A stretch of DNA of 64,000 nucleotides from Acidaminococcaceae bacterium (GTDB lineage: Bacteria > Bacillota > Negativicutes > Acidaminococcales > Acidaminococcaceae). The stretch's first letter is position 1, and each line of letters starts with the position of its first letter. The position numbers and the translations under genes were made by a program. Below are positions 1-9,219 of this stretch, in pieces. Under the pieces are notes generated by a model. It was given only the letters and a program-made list of their open reading frames with translations, made no database searches and was not told the DNA's origin. The DNA lies in the NCBI GenBank assembly GCA_022484685.1, contig JAKVKY010000005.1, positions 1 through 64,000 of the forward strand. Direction: 5' to 3'.

Positions 1-676
1 TGCGTGATTTAATTTTCTCCAGGATAGAATCTATCTTATAGGGAATCTCCGGAATTAAAATAACATCGGCACCGCCGGCCAGTCCGGAATGTAAGGCAAT
101 CCAGCCCGCATATCGTCCCATAACTTCCAAGGCCATCACCCGGTGATGAGATTCAGCGGTAGTATGGATACGGTCTAATGCTTCCGTAGCCATCGCCATA
201 GCTGTGTCAAAACCGAAAGTGCGTTCCGTACAAGGCAGATCGTTATCGATGGTCTTGGGAACCCCTACAACCTTGACCCCACATTCTTTAGCCAGCTGAC
301 TGCCAATAGCCAGACTGCCGTCACCGCCGATATCAATCAAAGCTTCAATGCCGCGACGCTTCAGATTCCTGACTACCGTTTCCCGTTCATCCGTATAGGT
401 AATCGTGCCATCTTTAGCCTCATGGGCAAATTTAAAAGGATTATCCCGGTTCGTAGTGCCCAGCACCGTACCACCCTGAGGCAAAATACCGGAAACATCT
501 TTATGTGTTAATAAACGCATCTTATCACTTACGAGACCATTAAAACCATTTTCTATCCCGTAAATATCATAGCCGCAACCAAGGGCCGTTTTTACAACGG
601 CCCTGATCACGGCGTTCAAACCGGGGCAATCGCCGCCACCGGTTAATACTGCTAATGTACCTCTTGTATCAATCAT
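1..676 (-). CDS. pfkA: 6-phosphofructokinase, N-terminal part (cut by window edge)
   Basis: Phosphorylates fructose 6-phosphate in glycolysis, in the cytoplasm. The frame opens at the ATG ending at 676, behind a GAGAGG ribosome site, and runs off the left edge after about 225 codons. Visible family motifs are the phosphate loop GGGDCPGLNAVIR near residue 12, GGDGS near residue 115 and PKTIDND near residue 138. GGDGS is the ATP-type form of its motif. The lysine of PKTIDND is found in PPi-dependent enzymes and in the mixed-substrate group III clade, whose members can be ATP-dependent. The family is certain; the phosphoryl donor is not settled by sequence. The next gene lies 20 bases upstream on the same strand. 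Confidence 0.93.
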   Translation of the reverse strand, partial: MIDTRGTLAVLTGGGDCPGLNAVIRAVVKTALGCGYDIYGIENGFNGLVSDKMRLLTHKDVSGILPQGGTVLGTTNRDNPFKFAHEAKDGTITYTDERETVVRNLKRRGIEALIDIGGDGSLAIGSQLAKECGVKVVGVPKTIDNDLPCTERTFGFDTAMAMATEALDRIHTTAESHHRVMALEVMGRYAGWIALHSGLAGGADVILIPEIPYKIDSILEKIKSR

Positions 677-696
677 TTAAACTTGCCTCTCTGCTT

Positions 697-1158
697 TTAG
701 TCAACATTCCAAACTGTAAATCCTGCCTTAGGAATACGAATGGATTCCGTTCCGTCGAACTTATCATAGCAGAGCTGTCCATCTTTTTCATAACCAGGCC
801 ATGCAGCCACAATAACTTTCTTCTCGCTCAGTTTCTTTAACAAAGAACCAACATCCAGGTGGAAAACAGGTACGAACAAGGTTTGCAACCTATCCAACAT
901 AATCACGTCTGAATTGTAACTATCCAGGATGGCACCCATGATTTCCGGTGCTTTGTCATTCCTGCCATTCTGAGGCACGGTCAGGAACTCCTCGCTAATC
1001 AGCATCCGGCAATCCAGATACTCCCATTTCTTATCCTCGGCAGCCTCGCGCATAATCTTGCTCTTACCGCTACCGGGCTTACCGATAACGAAAATTACCC
1101 CGTTCACACCTTTTTGAGCTGCTTCCACCACATTCACAAAATCTTCTGCCTGGCTCAT
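697..1158 (-). CDS. BrxF-like P-loop NTPase, without a BREX locus
   Basis: A 153-residue predicted ATPase. The Walker A loop GKPGSGKS lies at residues 26-33 and a Walker B-like VIMLDRLQTLF at 85-95, followed by LLKKLSEKKVIVAAWPG. This layout (short N-terminus, P-loop, hydrophobic strand ending in D, then a 'leucine-rich helix, strand, W-x-G' segment) and the size match BrxF, the small P-loop protein of type 3 BREX phage-defence systems. No other BREX gene (brxC, pglX, pglZ, brxL) occurs in the window. The neighbours are pfkA and sigH. The ribosome site GGGAGG precedes the ATG, with a TATAAT just upstream, so it may have its own promoter. The family call is from memory and moderate; any small AAA-like ATPase is the alternative. 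Confidence 0.55.
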   Translation of the reverse strand: MSQAEDFVNVVEAAQKGVNGVIFVIGKPGSGKSKIMREAAEDKKWEYLDCRMLISEEFLTVPQNGRNDKAPEIMGAILDSYNSDVIMLDRLQTLFVPVFHLDVGSLLKKLSEKKVIVAAWPGYEKDGQLCYDKFDGTESIRIPKAGFTVWNVD

Positions 1159-1236
1159 ATTAATTACCTCCCAACTATTATACTACGCATCTACAACTTT
1201 GGTTATTATATTCGCTATTTCTCGATAAAACCCTTT

Positions 1237-1276
1237 TGAAAAAGATAACATCATCTGTTTTTTCCAAATGATGTTA
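1237..1276 (-). terminator. Possible terminator after sigH
   Basis: An inverted repeat with 9-bp arms (1246-1254 and 1268-1276) and a 13-base loop lies just downstream of the sigH stop. On the minus strand it is followed by TCTTTTTC. The stem is AT-rich, so the call is tentative. Confidence 0.45.
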
Positions 1277-1294
1277 CAATATGTATCACTTTTA

Positions 1295-2035
1295 TCATTT
1301 TTTGCCTTTTCGTCCTGGCTTTCTGACACCCTTATGATGCCTGTCCGCCGCTAAAAGACTTTTGCACACGGCTTGAATATCCACATCACTGGCACAACTT
1401 TCCCGATACTTTTCCACCTTCCGCTTTACTCTTTGCAGGGCATTATCAATGGATTTAATATGCCGGTGTAATTCTGCCGCGGTTTCCTGGTAAGATTTTC
1501 CATCCAGATAACTCATGAAAACTTCCCATTCCAGATCGCTAAGTATCTTGTACATCTTATTCTGGATATCCGCCAGTTCTTCCTGCCGGATAATCATCTC
1601 TTCCGGATTAGTCTGCTTGTTAGTATTGGCAAACACATCCAACAAGGTGCGGTCTGAGTCATCTTCATAAATTGGTTTATTCAAAGAAATATAAGAATTT
1701 AAAGGAATATGTTTCTGGCGAGTAGCAGTCTTGATGGCCGTAATAATCTGCCTGGTCACGCACAACTCTGCAAATGCTCGAAAAGAAGACTGTTTATCGC
1801 TACGGAAGTCACGGATAGCTTTATAAAGCCCAATCATGCCTTCCTGAATAATATCTTCTCTTTCAGCGCCAATCAAAAAATAACTCCTGGCTTTACCGCG
1901 AACAAAGCTTCTGTATTTAATCAACAGATACTCCTGCGCCAGACTGTCATGTTTCTCCTGAGCAATCTTTACTACCTGCTCATCCGGCAGGTCCACAAAA
2001 GCGGCAAACGGGTCTTTGATTTCTTCATCAGTCAA
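1295..2035 (-). CDS. sigH: RNA polymerase sigma factor, SigH type
   Basis: A 246-residue sigma-70 family protein that directs RNA polymerase to alternative promoters. Region 2 is visible around residues 40-100 (KYRSFVRGKARSYF, then EDIIQEGMIGLYKAIRDF), and region 4 with its helix-turn-helix around 165-215 (LSDLEWEVFMSYLDGKSYQETAAEL). It lies directly behind rlmB and yacP, the same place as sigH (spo0H) of Bacillus. The start is a TTG with GGGAGG seven bases ahead; no ATG fits the frame. About 30 residues after region 4 form a basic tail ending KPGRKGKK that typical SigH lacks. In Bacillus SigH controls early sporulation and competence. No other sporulation gene is seen here, so its regulon in this organism is unknown. 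Confidence 0.9.
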   Translation of the reverse strand: MTDEEIKDPFAAFVDLPDEQVVKIAQEKHDSLAQEYLLIKYRSFVRGKARSYFLIGAEREDIIQEGMIGLYKAIRDFRSDKQSSFRAFAELCVTRQIITAIKTATRQKHIPLNSYISLNKPIYEDDSDRTLLDVFANTNKQTNPEEMIIRQEELADIQNKMYKILSDLEWEVFMSYLDGKSYQETAAELHRHIKSIDNALQRVKRKVEKYRESCASDVDIQAVCKSLLAADRHHKGVRKPGRKGKK

Positions 2036-2106
2036 AGAAAGGCCCTCCCTTCGCTGTAGTCATGCTTTCATTATACATGGAAAGCGGCTCCGGGTCAAAT
2101 GCGGCG

Positions 2107-2625
2107 CTATTTGCGGCGTAATTCTTCCAGATTCTGCAAAACCCCTGGATGGATACGCCCCGCTACCTCGTTGCGCCCGCTGCGACCAGGCCGTCTCTCA
2201 ATTTTTTCTGAAATGCGTTTCTTAGCATACAAATATTTCTCTCTAAATTCCCGGGAACTGATACGATATGCACCGCTGCCGAGAATACTGTTTTGTTCCG
2301 CATAATCACTGGTAACCACGAAGACCTTGGCACCTCCGTTACGTGCCAGTTGGTAAACATAACGTTCAATCCAGGTATCAGCGGTTTCATTTTCCGCTGT
2401 AAAAACCACCTTGGCACCGGCTATCTCCGTGACCGAAGCCGGTCCTTTCACTTCCATGGCATCAAAAACCAGCACGGCCTGATAATCATAAAAGGCAGCG
2501 TACTCGCTTACCTTATGGACAAGCTGGTCCCTGGCATGTGCCAGATCAAGTTCTTTCAACTTGGCAAAATCATCCCAGTTATTAATAACATTGTAGCCGT
2601 CTACTACAATATATTCCCTGCTCAT
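2107..2625 (-). CDS. yacP: YacP/Rae1-family NYN (PIN-like) endoribonuclease
   Basis: A 172-residue PIN-like ribonuclease. The N-terminal YIVVDGYNVINNW carries the first conserved acidic residue of NYN domains. Further acidic positions follow at VLVFDAMEV, ADTWIERY and VVTSDYAEQ. In Bacillus subtilis the orthologue Rae1 cuts mRNA in the ribosomal A site. I chose the ATG ending at 2625, because MSREYIVVDGYN matches the family start; a longer frame reaching 2694 would overlap rlmB. The basic C-terminus (RRPGRSGRNEV) is likely RNA-binding. It follows rlmB by one base and precedes sigH, a conserved Firmicute order. Confidence 0.88.
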   Translation of the reverse strand: MSREYIVVDGYNVINNWDDFAKLKELDLAHARDQLVHKVSEYAAFYDYQAVLVFDAMEVKGPASVTEIAGAKVVFTAENETADTWIERYVYQLARNGGAKVFVVTSDYAEQNSILGSGAYRISSREFREKYLYAKKRISEKIERRPGRSGRNEVAGRIHPGVLQNLEELRRK

Positions 2626-2626
2626 C

Positions 2627-3775
2627 TTACCTGTTCCTCGCCAGGCGCTGACGTACAACCTCATATAGTAAAACCGCGCCAGCCGCGCCGGCATTTAACG
2701 AATTCACACCGCCGAACATGGGTAGGCGTACCAGGATGTCACAACTTTCACGCACCAGACGTCCCAGCCCCTTGCCTTCAGCTCCGACCACCACCACGAT
2801 AGGTCCGGTCAAATCAGCCTCATAACAAATGTTACCCGACATATCAGCGCCTACCACCCAGAAGCCCTGCTCTTTTAATTTTTGCAGGGTCTGTGTCACA
2901 TTACCGATTTGAACCACTGGCACATATTCCACAGCTCCGGCCGAAGTTTTCGCCACAACGGCGTTGAGAGGGCAGCTATGTCGTACTGGCAAAAGAACTC
3001 CATGAACGCCGGCGGCATCTGCCGTTCTGATTAAAGCCCCTACATTTTGCGGATCCTGCAATTCATCCAACAGCAGCAAAAAGGGAGCTTCTCCCCGGCT
3101 GCGCGCTTTTTCCAACACCTTCTCCAGGGAACTAAAGGCTACCGGCGCCGCCACCGCGGCCACACCCTGATGCTTGATACCTGGCAGCAGGGTGTGCAGT
3201 TTCTCCGGCTTCACGTACTCTACCATGATACCGGCTTCTTTAGCCTGATGGAGTATCTCGCCCAAACTACCGCCCTGTAAGCCTTCCTGCACATAAAGTT
3301 TATTTAAAGGTCTACCACTGCGCAAAGCTTCCATGACCGCATTCCGGCCGCCAAAGGTTCCCTCTGACGGCATATTTGGTGTAACAGCAGTCTCTGTCTG
3401 CACGACACTAACTGGAGACGCCGGCCTTATTTCCTGATGCTGTGCCGGCCTCTGCAGTCTCGTCTTTGCAGGCAAAGTTTTTTCTCTTGCCAGTACCTGA
3501 GGCTGCCCAGTCCTTACCTGCGCCACAGGTTTATGGGTCTGCTCAGACTTCCTCCGCGCCACAGACTTATGCCGCTCAGGTCTTGCCGGCGCTGCTGGTT
3601 TTGCGTAGTCAGGCTGTACCGGCGTTCTGCCTTTATTTAAGCCCGGCTGCTGCATCTTACTCCGATGTTTGAACTCTGGTTTTTCCGGCAGGGTCCGCCG
3701 TTTCGCCCTCGTCACCGTATGAATTTGATCACCTGCATGTGAGGCTGAACCTAACCCCTGTTTACGACCTTTCAT
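2627..3775 (-). CDS. rlmB: 23S rRNA 2'-O-ribose methyltransferase, TrmH/RlmB family, with long basic N-terminal extension
   Basis: A SpoU/TrmH-family SAM-dependent RNA 2'-O-methyltransferase (RlmB methylates G2251 of 23S rRNA). The conserved part covers roughly the last 245 residues: an L30e-like substrate-binding segment beginning [12 protein letters not shown], then the knotted catalytic domain with [31 protein letters not shown] and [22 protein letters not shown]. The first 130 or so residues are low-complexity and rich in K, R, P, Q and A, so probably disordered and RNA-binding. The start at 3775 forms an ATGA overlap with the thyX stop and has GGAGG upstream. An upstream in-frame start at 3853 would lie inside thyX and is less likely. 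Confidence 0.92.
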   Translation of the reverse strand: MKGRKQGLGSASHAGDQIHTVTRAKRRTLPEKPEFKHRSKMQQPGLNKGRTPVQPDYAKPAAPARPERHKSVARRKSEQTHKPVAQVRTGQPQVLAREKTLPAKTRLQRPAQHQEIRPASPVSVVQTETAVTPNMPSEGTFGGRNAVMEALRSGRPLNKLYVQEGLQGGSLGEILHQAKEAGIMVEYVKPEKLHTLLPGIKHQGVAAVAAPVAFSSLEKVLEKARSRGEAPFLLLLDELQDPQNVGALIRTADAAGVHGVLLPVRHSCPLNAVVAKTSAGAVEYVPVVQIGNVTQTLQKLKEQGFWVVGADMSGNICYEADLTGPIVVVVGAEGKGLGRLVRESCDILVRLPMFGGVNSLNAGAAGAVLLYEVVRQRLARNR

Positions 3776-4485
3776 TGCTTGCCTCCGGTCTGCTTTTGCT
3801 TTGCTGCCAGAATCTTTTCTAAGCGTCCGCAACTCATAGCGCCTTCGTGACAAACGCCTTCGCTCTCACAAGGAGGACCTGCTTTTTCAAATAGTACCGG
3901 CGCAACCCGCTTGCATTCTGCCAGCATCTTCCAGGCCAGTTCCCTGATTTCCCATTGCGCCCGCATACAACAGCGCAGGCTGAAAAAATTATACAAGCTG
4001 CGTACATTGAAAGTACACATAATTTTAGTCTCGGTAGCATTGGGAAGCACATAGCGTGCATCTTCGGCCGGGATTTGATAATGCTCTGTTAAATCATTAT
4101 ATAAGGCTTGCAAATCTTGCATAGCCTTGGCAAACTTAGCCTGTGCCTCTGGCTGAGCAGCAATGGTCGGCGGCATGATAGTTTCAAAGTTATGTTCCTT
4201 AACATAACGCTGCGACTGCTGACTATAGCTGGCAATCCTATGCCGTACCAGTTGATGGGTCAGCACCCTGCTTACACCTTCAATCGCAAAGGTGAACGTA
4301 ACATGTTCCACCGTGGAAAGATGTCCCATGCTGATCAATTTGCGTACCAGCTTGGCCGCCTGCTCATCCGTCATCTTTTCTTCCAGCTGTGCCGCTCCTA
4401 TGGGAGAGTAGCAAAGCCTGGCACTCATAGCCACTGTCTTTTCCGGTTCGGGTGTATGCCGAATCAGTTTTACTTGCATCGTCAT
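3772..4485 (-). CDS. thyX: FAD-dependent thymidylate synthase
   Basis: Makes dTMP from dUMP with methylene-tetrahydrofolate and FADH2. The 237-residue length fits ThyX. The signature RHRxxSxxxxSxR is present as [14 protein letters not shown] near residue 84, preceded by [10 protein letters not shown]. The C-terminal [34 protein letters not shown] is the conserved nucleotide-binding segment. It is inserted between mrnC and rlmB, which are neighbours in Bacillus, and is coupled to rlmB by a four-base ATGA overlap. No thyA is seen in the window. Confidence 0.95.
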   Translation of the reverse strand: MTMQVKLIRHTPEPEKTVAMSARLCYSPIGAAQLEEKMTDEQAAKLVRKLISMGHLSTVEHVTFTFAIEGVSRVLTHQLVRHRIASYSQQSQRYVKEHNFETIMPPTIAAQPEAQAKFAKAMQDLQALYNDLTEHYQIPAEDARYVLPNATETKIMCTFNVRSLYNFFSLRCCMRAQWEIRELAWKMLAECKRVAPVLFEKAGPPCESEGVCHEGAMSCGRLEKILAAKQKQTGGKQ

Positions 4486-4516
4486 AATTCTACCTCACTT
4501 CTTAGCCACAGCCGGT

Positions 4517-4984
4517 TCAAACTTTCTTGGCGCCAGCCATTTCCTGGGCAATGATTTTAAAAATTTTTTCCATCAGCTCGTCTAACCGCGTAAATTGATC
4601 CGTCAGCAAGAGCCATCCCAAGAGGGCTTCCATGGCTGTAGCCAGGTGATATTCCGCCACGCTGGCACTTTTAGGCGTCAGGGAATGAGCATTGCGACCG
4701 CGGCGTATTACCGCTTCTTCTTCGCTCGTAAAGTTTCCCGCTAAACTCTGCATGGCATATGCCTGCATCCTGGCAGAAACAATCTTAGCCGCCAGGGTAT
4801 GCACTACCCGCACCTGTGAAGAAGCCGGCAATAATCTTAGCCTGACATACAAAGAAAAGACACCGTCTCCGATTAAGGCTAACAGGATGGGTCCCAGCTC
4901 CTTCACATCCGGATAGGGCCGGCCTTCTGCCGCACAAGCTGCCAGTGCCTGCTGCTTAATTAATTCATAATGTAAAAATTTCAT
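4517..4984 (-). CDS. mrnC: Mini-ribonuclease III
   Basis: A 155-residue RNase III catalytic domain without a double-stranded-RNA-binding domain, as in Mini-III, which matures 23S rRNA ends. The first catalytic motif is LIGDGVFSLYVR (usually LGDAVYELYVR) near residue 37, and the second is TAMEALLGWLLL near residue 117. It sits 33 bases after cysS, the standard Firmicute position. The change of DAVYE to DGVFS near the first motif is mild divergence; the acidic catalytic D and E are kept. Confidence 0.92.
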   Translation of the reverse strand: MKFLHYELIKQQALAACAAEGRPYPDVKELGPILLALIGDGVFSLYVRLRLLPASSQVRVVHTLAAKIVSARMQAYAMQSLAGNFTSEEEAVIRRGRNAHSLTPKSASVAEYHLATAMEALLGWLLLTDQFTRLDELMEKIFKIIAQEMAGAKKV

Positions 4985-5017
4985 GTAGCATATACCTTTT
5001 TCCGGCCAAACTACCGC

Positions 5018-6469
5018 TTATTGCCGTTTCCATTTCGGTCCCTGCGGCGTATCTTCCAGGATGATGCCCATCTCCGTCAGTTGTTTCCTGATGGCATCTG
5101 CCTCCGCATAATTCTTGGCTTTACGGGCAGCCTGACGTTTGGCTACCAAATCATTAATCTTGGCATCTTCCTGATCGACAGCAGCATCTTTGGGTGCTGC
5201 TGTCTTGTCTTCAAAAATACCGATAATACCGCACAACTCTTTCCAGACATGGGTCATGACGTCTACCAGTTTACCGTCCGGCTTACCCTTAGCGGCTTCA
5301 ACACTGCTCTTATACACGTTGATTTCTTTGGCCATGGCGAACAAATAGCTAATAGCCAGCGCCGTATTAAAATCATCACGCATGGCATCCATAAATTTGT
5401 CTCTCAACTCCAGGACCCTGGCGCTTAAAGACGTACTTTCAGCTGTGGGACCTGCGCCCATCATGAGATTCAGGGCCTGCAGGTTGTCACCAGCGGTACG
5501 CAGACGTTCCAGGCTGGCGGCGGCTTCTTTTAAACGTGCATCGCTGAAATCCAGCGGGCTGCGGTAATGGGTGCTGACAATGAAGAAACGTAGCACTTCC
5601 GGAGCAAATTCTTTTAAGATATCGATTACCATGAAGAAATTGCCCAGGGATTTGGACATTTTTTCTTCATTAACCGTGATAAAACCGTTATGCAGCCAGT
5701 AATGCACAAAAGGATGGCACCCGGTGCAGCCTTCGCTCTGGGCAATTTCATTTTCATGATGGGGGAAAATCAAGTCACTGCCACCGCCATGTAAATCGAA
5801 AGATTCACCCAGATATTTCATGCTCATGGTACTGCATTCAATATGCCAGCCGGGACGGCCTTTGCCCCAGGGGCAATCCCAGGCCGGTTCTCCCGGTTTT
5901 GCTGCTTTCCAGAGAGCAAAATCCATAGGATTATGTTTCCGCTCATCCACATCCACCCTTGCCCCTGCCAGCATATCTTCCAGCTTCCGGCCAGATAACT
6001 GTCCGTAATACGGAAATTTTTCTACGCTGTAATAAACATCACCGTCAATCACATAACCAAAGCCTTTATCAATTAAAGTCTGTACGGTCTTAATAATATC
6101 AGGAATATGTTCGCTGACCCGCGGATAAATATGGGCACGGCGTACATTTAATTTATCCATCACTTCGAAATAGGAATCAATATAACGGTTGCAGATATCA
6201 AACCACTGCACGCCTTCCTTGTTGGCCGTGTTAATAATCTTATCGTCCACATCCGTAAAGTTTTGCACATGCAGGACATCATAACCTTCGTGTTCAAAGA
6301 AGCGACGGATCACATCCCAGGTCACAAACGGCCGGGCATTACCGATATGCGGATGATTGTAAGGCGTCACACCGCACACATACATCTTTACTTTGCCCGG
6401 TGTCATCGGTTTAAATTCTTCTTTATGTCTGGATAAAGTATTGTAAACAAAAATTTGTTTCGTCATCAT
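5018..6469 (-). CDS. cysS: Cysteinyl-tRNA synthetase
   Basis: Charges tRNA-Cys in the cytoplasm. At 483 residues it is full length. The class I signature appears as PYNHPHIGNAR near residue 36, the zinc-site cysteine in YVCGVTPYN near 31, WHIECSTMS near 210 and HHENEIAQSEG near 240, and KMSKSLGNF near 270. The end has the usual DALR-like helical domain (AEADAIRKQL). Two ATGs stand in tandem at the start; the second (6466) is better spaced from AAGGAG. It follows gltX by 24 bases. The cysE often found between gltX and cysS in Bacillus is absent. Confidence 0.97.
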   Translation of the reverse strand: MMTKQIFVYNTLSRHKEEFKPMTPGKVKMYVCGVTPYNHPHIGNARPFVTWDVIRRFFEHEGYDVLHVQNFTDVDDKIINTANKEGVQWFDICNRYIDSYFEVMDKLNVRRAHIYPRVSEHIPDIIKTVQTLIDKGFGYVIDGDVYYSVEKFPYYGQLSGRKLEDMLAGARVDVDERKHNPMDFALWKAAKPGEPAWDCPWGKGRPGWHIECSTMSMKYLGESFDLHGGGSDLIFPHHENEIAQSEGCTGCHPFVHYWLHNGFITVNEEKMSKSLGNFFMVIDILKEFAPEVLRFFIVSTHYRSPLDFSDARLKEAAASLERLRTAGDNLQALNLMMGAGPTAESTSLSARVLELRDKFMDAMRDDFNTALAISYLFAMAKEINVYKSSVEAAKGKPDGKLVDVMTHVWKELCGIIGIFEDKTAAPKDAAVDQEDAKINDLVAKRQAARKAKNYAEADAIRKQLTEMGIILEDTPQGPKWKRQ

Positions 6470-6493
6470 TTACTCCTTAAAATTTTTACAGTC

Positions 6494-7969
6494 TTAAAAC
6501 TTAATACCGGCTTTAGTCAGGCTGTCCTGGATACGCTTCAACGTACGTTCGATACCCAGGAGCGGTACCATCTCCGCCAGTTCCGGACCATGCTGATTAC
6601 CGGTCAAGGCAACGCGGATAGGCATAAAGACAGCCTTGCCGCCTAGCTTTGTGGTCTTCTGAATCTTTTTGAACAGCGCCTTGACATTAGGCCCGTCCAC
6701 CGGACTAAGTTTAGGCAGCTCCTCAAACAGCATCTTCATAACGGCAGGCACGGTGGCTTCTTGCAAAACAGCTGCAGCCTCCGCATTTTCGAAATCAAAC
6801 TCATCTGTAAAATACATGCTCAGCACTTGCGGAACCTGGGCACCAAAGTCCACATGGTTCTTCGCCGTCAGGATTACCCTGCGCAGCCAGGCCTGCTTAG
6901 CCGTATCTTCTTTACCGGTCATGAAACCGGCCTTTTCCATATGGGGTACAGCCACCGTCATAAAGTCCTCATCCGACAGCTGGCGCATATGCTTGCCGTT
7001 AATCCAGTTTAATTTATCCAGATCAAAGACGGCGGGATTCTTGGCCACATGTTCCATGGAGAATTGTTGGATTAATTCCTGCATCGTAAAGATTTCCTGC
7101 TCACTATTAGGCGCCCAGCCTAAAAGGGCCAGGAAATTATCGATACCTTCCGGCAGATACCCCAGCTGACGGTACTGATCTACCGATGTCGCACCGTGAC
7201 GTTTGCTCATCTTGGTATGATCCTTACCCAGGATAAGGCTGATATGACCAAACACAGGCTGCTTAAAGCCCAGTGCTTCGTACACCAGAAGCTGACGAGG
7301 CGTATTGCTCAGATGCTCTTCCGCCCTGATAACATGAGTGATGTGCATAAGCGAATCATCAATAACCACGGCATAGTTGTAAGTTGGGATACCGTCAGAT
7401 TTAACGATGACGAAATCACCGATACCGTTGGAATCGAATTCTACATCGCCGCGGACCAGGTCATGGACCACGATGGTTTCATCGGCCGGGACACGCAAAC
7501 GGATACTGGGTTTTCTGCCTTCCGCACGCAGCTGCTCCTGCTGTTCCGGGGTCAGATTGCGACACTTGCCCATGTACCGGGGCATCTTGCCCTCTTTTAA
7601 CAGAGCCTGACGTTCAGCTTCCAGTTCTTCATCGGTACAGAAACAATAATAGGCTTTGCCTTCTGCCAGCAGCTGATCCGTATATTTTTTGTAAATGTCC
7701 AGACGTTCTGTCTGACGATAGGGCCCATAAGGACCACCAACATCTACGCCTTCATCCCAGTCCATTCCCAGCCATTTTAAAGCGGCCTTAATATTTTCCT
7801 CAGATTCCCGGCTGGAACGTTTTAAATCAGTATCTTCAATACGCAACACCATCTTGCCGCCCAGCTTACGAGCTACCAGCCAGTTAAACAGGGCACTTCT
7901 GGCCCCCCCGATATGAAACGGACCTGTAGGACTAGGTGCGAACCTTACGCGAATCTCTTCTTTTGCCAT
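6494..7969 (-). CDS. gltX: Glutamyl-tRNA synthetase
   Basis: Charges tRNA-Glu, and in many Firmicutes also tRNA-Gln for later amidation. Class I motifs: RFAPSPTGPFHIGGARSAL at the N-terminus (HIGH as HIGG) and KMSKRHGATS near residue 255, in a roughly 490-residue protein. I moved the start five codons downstream of the longest frame, because the GGAGG ribosome site lies inside that extension and is ideally spaced for the ATG ending at 7969. It stands between ispF and cysS, as in many Firmicutes. Confidence 0.96.
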   Translation of the reverse strand: MAKEEIRVRFAPSPTGPFHIGGARSALFNWLVARKLGGKMVLRIEDTDLKRSSRESEENIKAALKWLGMDWDEGVDVGGPYGPYRQTERLDIYKKYTDQLLAEGKAYYCFCTDEELEAERQALLKEGKMPRYMGKCRNLTPEQQEQLRAEGRKPSIRLRVPADETIVVHDLVRGDVEFDSNGIGDFVIVKSDGIPTYNYAVVIDDSLMHITHVIRAEEHLSNTPRQLLVYEALGFKQPVFGHISLILGKDHTKMSKRHGATSVDQYRQLGYLPEGIDNFLALLGWAPNSEQEIFTMQELIQQFSMEHVAKNPAVFDLDKLNWINGKHMRQLSDEDFMTVAVPHMEKAGFMTGKEDTAKQAWLRRVILTAKNHVDFGAQVPQVLSMYFTDEFDFENAEAAAVLQEATVPAVMKMLFEELPKLSPVDGPNVKALFKKIQKTTKLGGKAVFMPIRVALTGNQHGPELAEMVPLLGIERTLKRIQDSLTKAGIKF

Positions 7970-8030
7970 GCCAAAGACCTCCACATATATTTATTCTTTC
8001 TTCTATGAACTAAAATACTAACCACAAGCT

Positions 8031-8513
8031 TTAAGGTTCCCGAACCAGGCTGGCCACAGCTTCCGCCGCAATGCCTTCACCTCTGCCCGTGAAGCCTAAA
8101 TGCTCCGTGGTCGTAGCTTTCACGCTAACTGCCGTCACATCAAGTTGTAAATCGCTGGCAATCGTTTGCCGCATCGTCTCAATATAAGGCGCCAGTTTAG
8201 GACGCTGGGCAATGATGGTGATATCCACATTATTAACCTGCCAGCCCTGCTGACGCAGCAATCTGCTCACTACCAGCAACAATTTTCTGCTATCGGCATC
8301 CTGATAACGGGCATCCGTATCCGGAAAATATTTGCCAATATCTCCCAGTGCTGCCGCCCCCAGTAAAGCATCCATCAGGGCATGGAGCGCCACATCGGCA
8401 TCACTGTGTCCTAAAAGTCCCTGTGCATAGGGAACCTCTACGCCGCACAGGATTAACTTGCGGTGTTCCGCAAAGGCATGGACATCAAAGCCACTCCCAA
8501 TTCTAAAGTGCAT
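8031..8513 (-). CDS. ispF: 2-C-methyl-D-erythritol 2,4-cyclodiphosphate synthase
   Basis: Fifth step of the MEP isoprenoid pathway, forming the cyclodiphosphate with loss of CMP. The 160 residues match the family. Metal ligands lie in GFDVHAF (D and H, residues 8-12) and LLGHSDADV (H, near 34). The hallmark [16 protein letters not shown] closes the protein. It overlaps ispD by 11 bases, so the two steps are translationally coupled. Confidence 0.96.
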   Translation of the reverse strand: MHFRIGSGFDVHAFAEHRKLILCGVEVPYAQGLLGHSDADVALHALMDALLGAAALGDIGKYFPDTDARYQDADSRKLLLVVSRLLRQQGWQVNNVDITIIAQRPKLAPYIETMRQTIASDLQLDVTAVSVKATTTEHLGFTGRGEGIAAEAVASLVREP

Positions 8514-9219
8514 GTTCCAGCTCCTGTCTCTTAATCAAATTTTCAGCCAGCAACAAATCCTCCGGCGTGGTTACTTTAAAGTTCTCGTAAGAACCCAAGG
8601 CCACGGCCACCTTGTGGCCTAAAGCTTCTACCAAAGAAGCATCATCTGTCACTGCCACCGGCTGCTTCCGTAAGGCTGCGTAGGCCTGCCGCAGCAAGTT
8701 AAGTTCAAAAATCTGCGGTGTCTGTACGGCCCTCAGAGAGCTGCGATCTGGCGTTGACGCCACACAATTTTCGTGGTCGACGATCTTAACCGTATCCTTT
8801 AGCGGCACAGCGGCAATAGCAGCGCCGTAAAGTCTGGCTGCCTCATAGGTACGGGCAAAAACTTCTGTACCGGCAAAAGGCCGGGCACCATCGTGTACAG
8901 CCACATAGCCGCCCTTGTCCTTAATCGTTGCTAGGGCATTCGCCACGCTGTCCTGCCTTTCCTTGCCACCCTCTACAAAGCGGTAAGGTAAATCTTGCAG
9001 CAAAGTAGTGCGATAGCTATCTACCAGAGCCTTAGCCTGGGGAATTTCTCCCGGGGCCACTACTACCACTACTTCCTGCACTAAACCCGTCCGTGCCAGC
9101 ATCGCTAAGCAACGCACTAAAAGCGGTTGCCCGCCCAGAATGGCAAAAGCCTTATTATGTCCCAGGCCGAGCCGTTTACCCAACCCGGCCGCAGGCACAA
9201 TCGTAATCAGTTTCTCCAT
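8503..9219 (-). CDS. ispD: 2-C-methyl-D-erythritol 4-phosphate cytidylyltransferase
   Basis: Third MEP-pathway step: joins CTP and MEP to CDP-ME. The nucleotide-binding glycine-rich start reads [18 protein letters not shown], then VVVVAPGE, the GGKERQDSV substrate motif, VHDGARPF and VTDDASLVE. Length 238 is normal. It begins one base after the PIN/TRAM gene ends and overlaps ispF, in the conserved PIN/TRAM-ispD-ispF order. Confidence 0.96.
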   Translation of the reverse strand: MEKLITIVPAAGLGKRLGLGHNKAFAILGGQPLLVRCLAMLARTGLVQEVVVVVAPGEIPQAKALVDSYRTTLLQDLPYRFVEGGKERQDSVANALATIKDKGGYVAVHDGARPFAGTEVFARTYEAARLYGAAIAAVPLKDTVKIVDHENCVASTPDRSSLRAVQTPQIFELNLLRQAYAALRKQPVAVTDDASLVEALGHKVAVALGSYENFKVTTPEDLLLAENLIKRQELEHAL

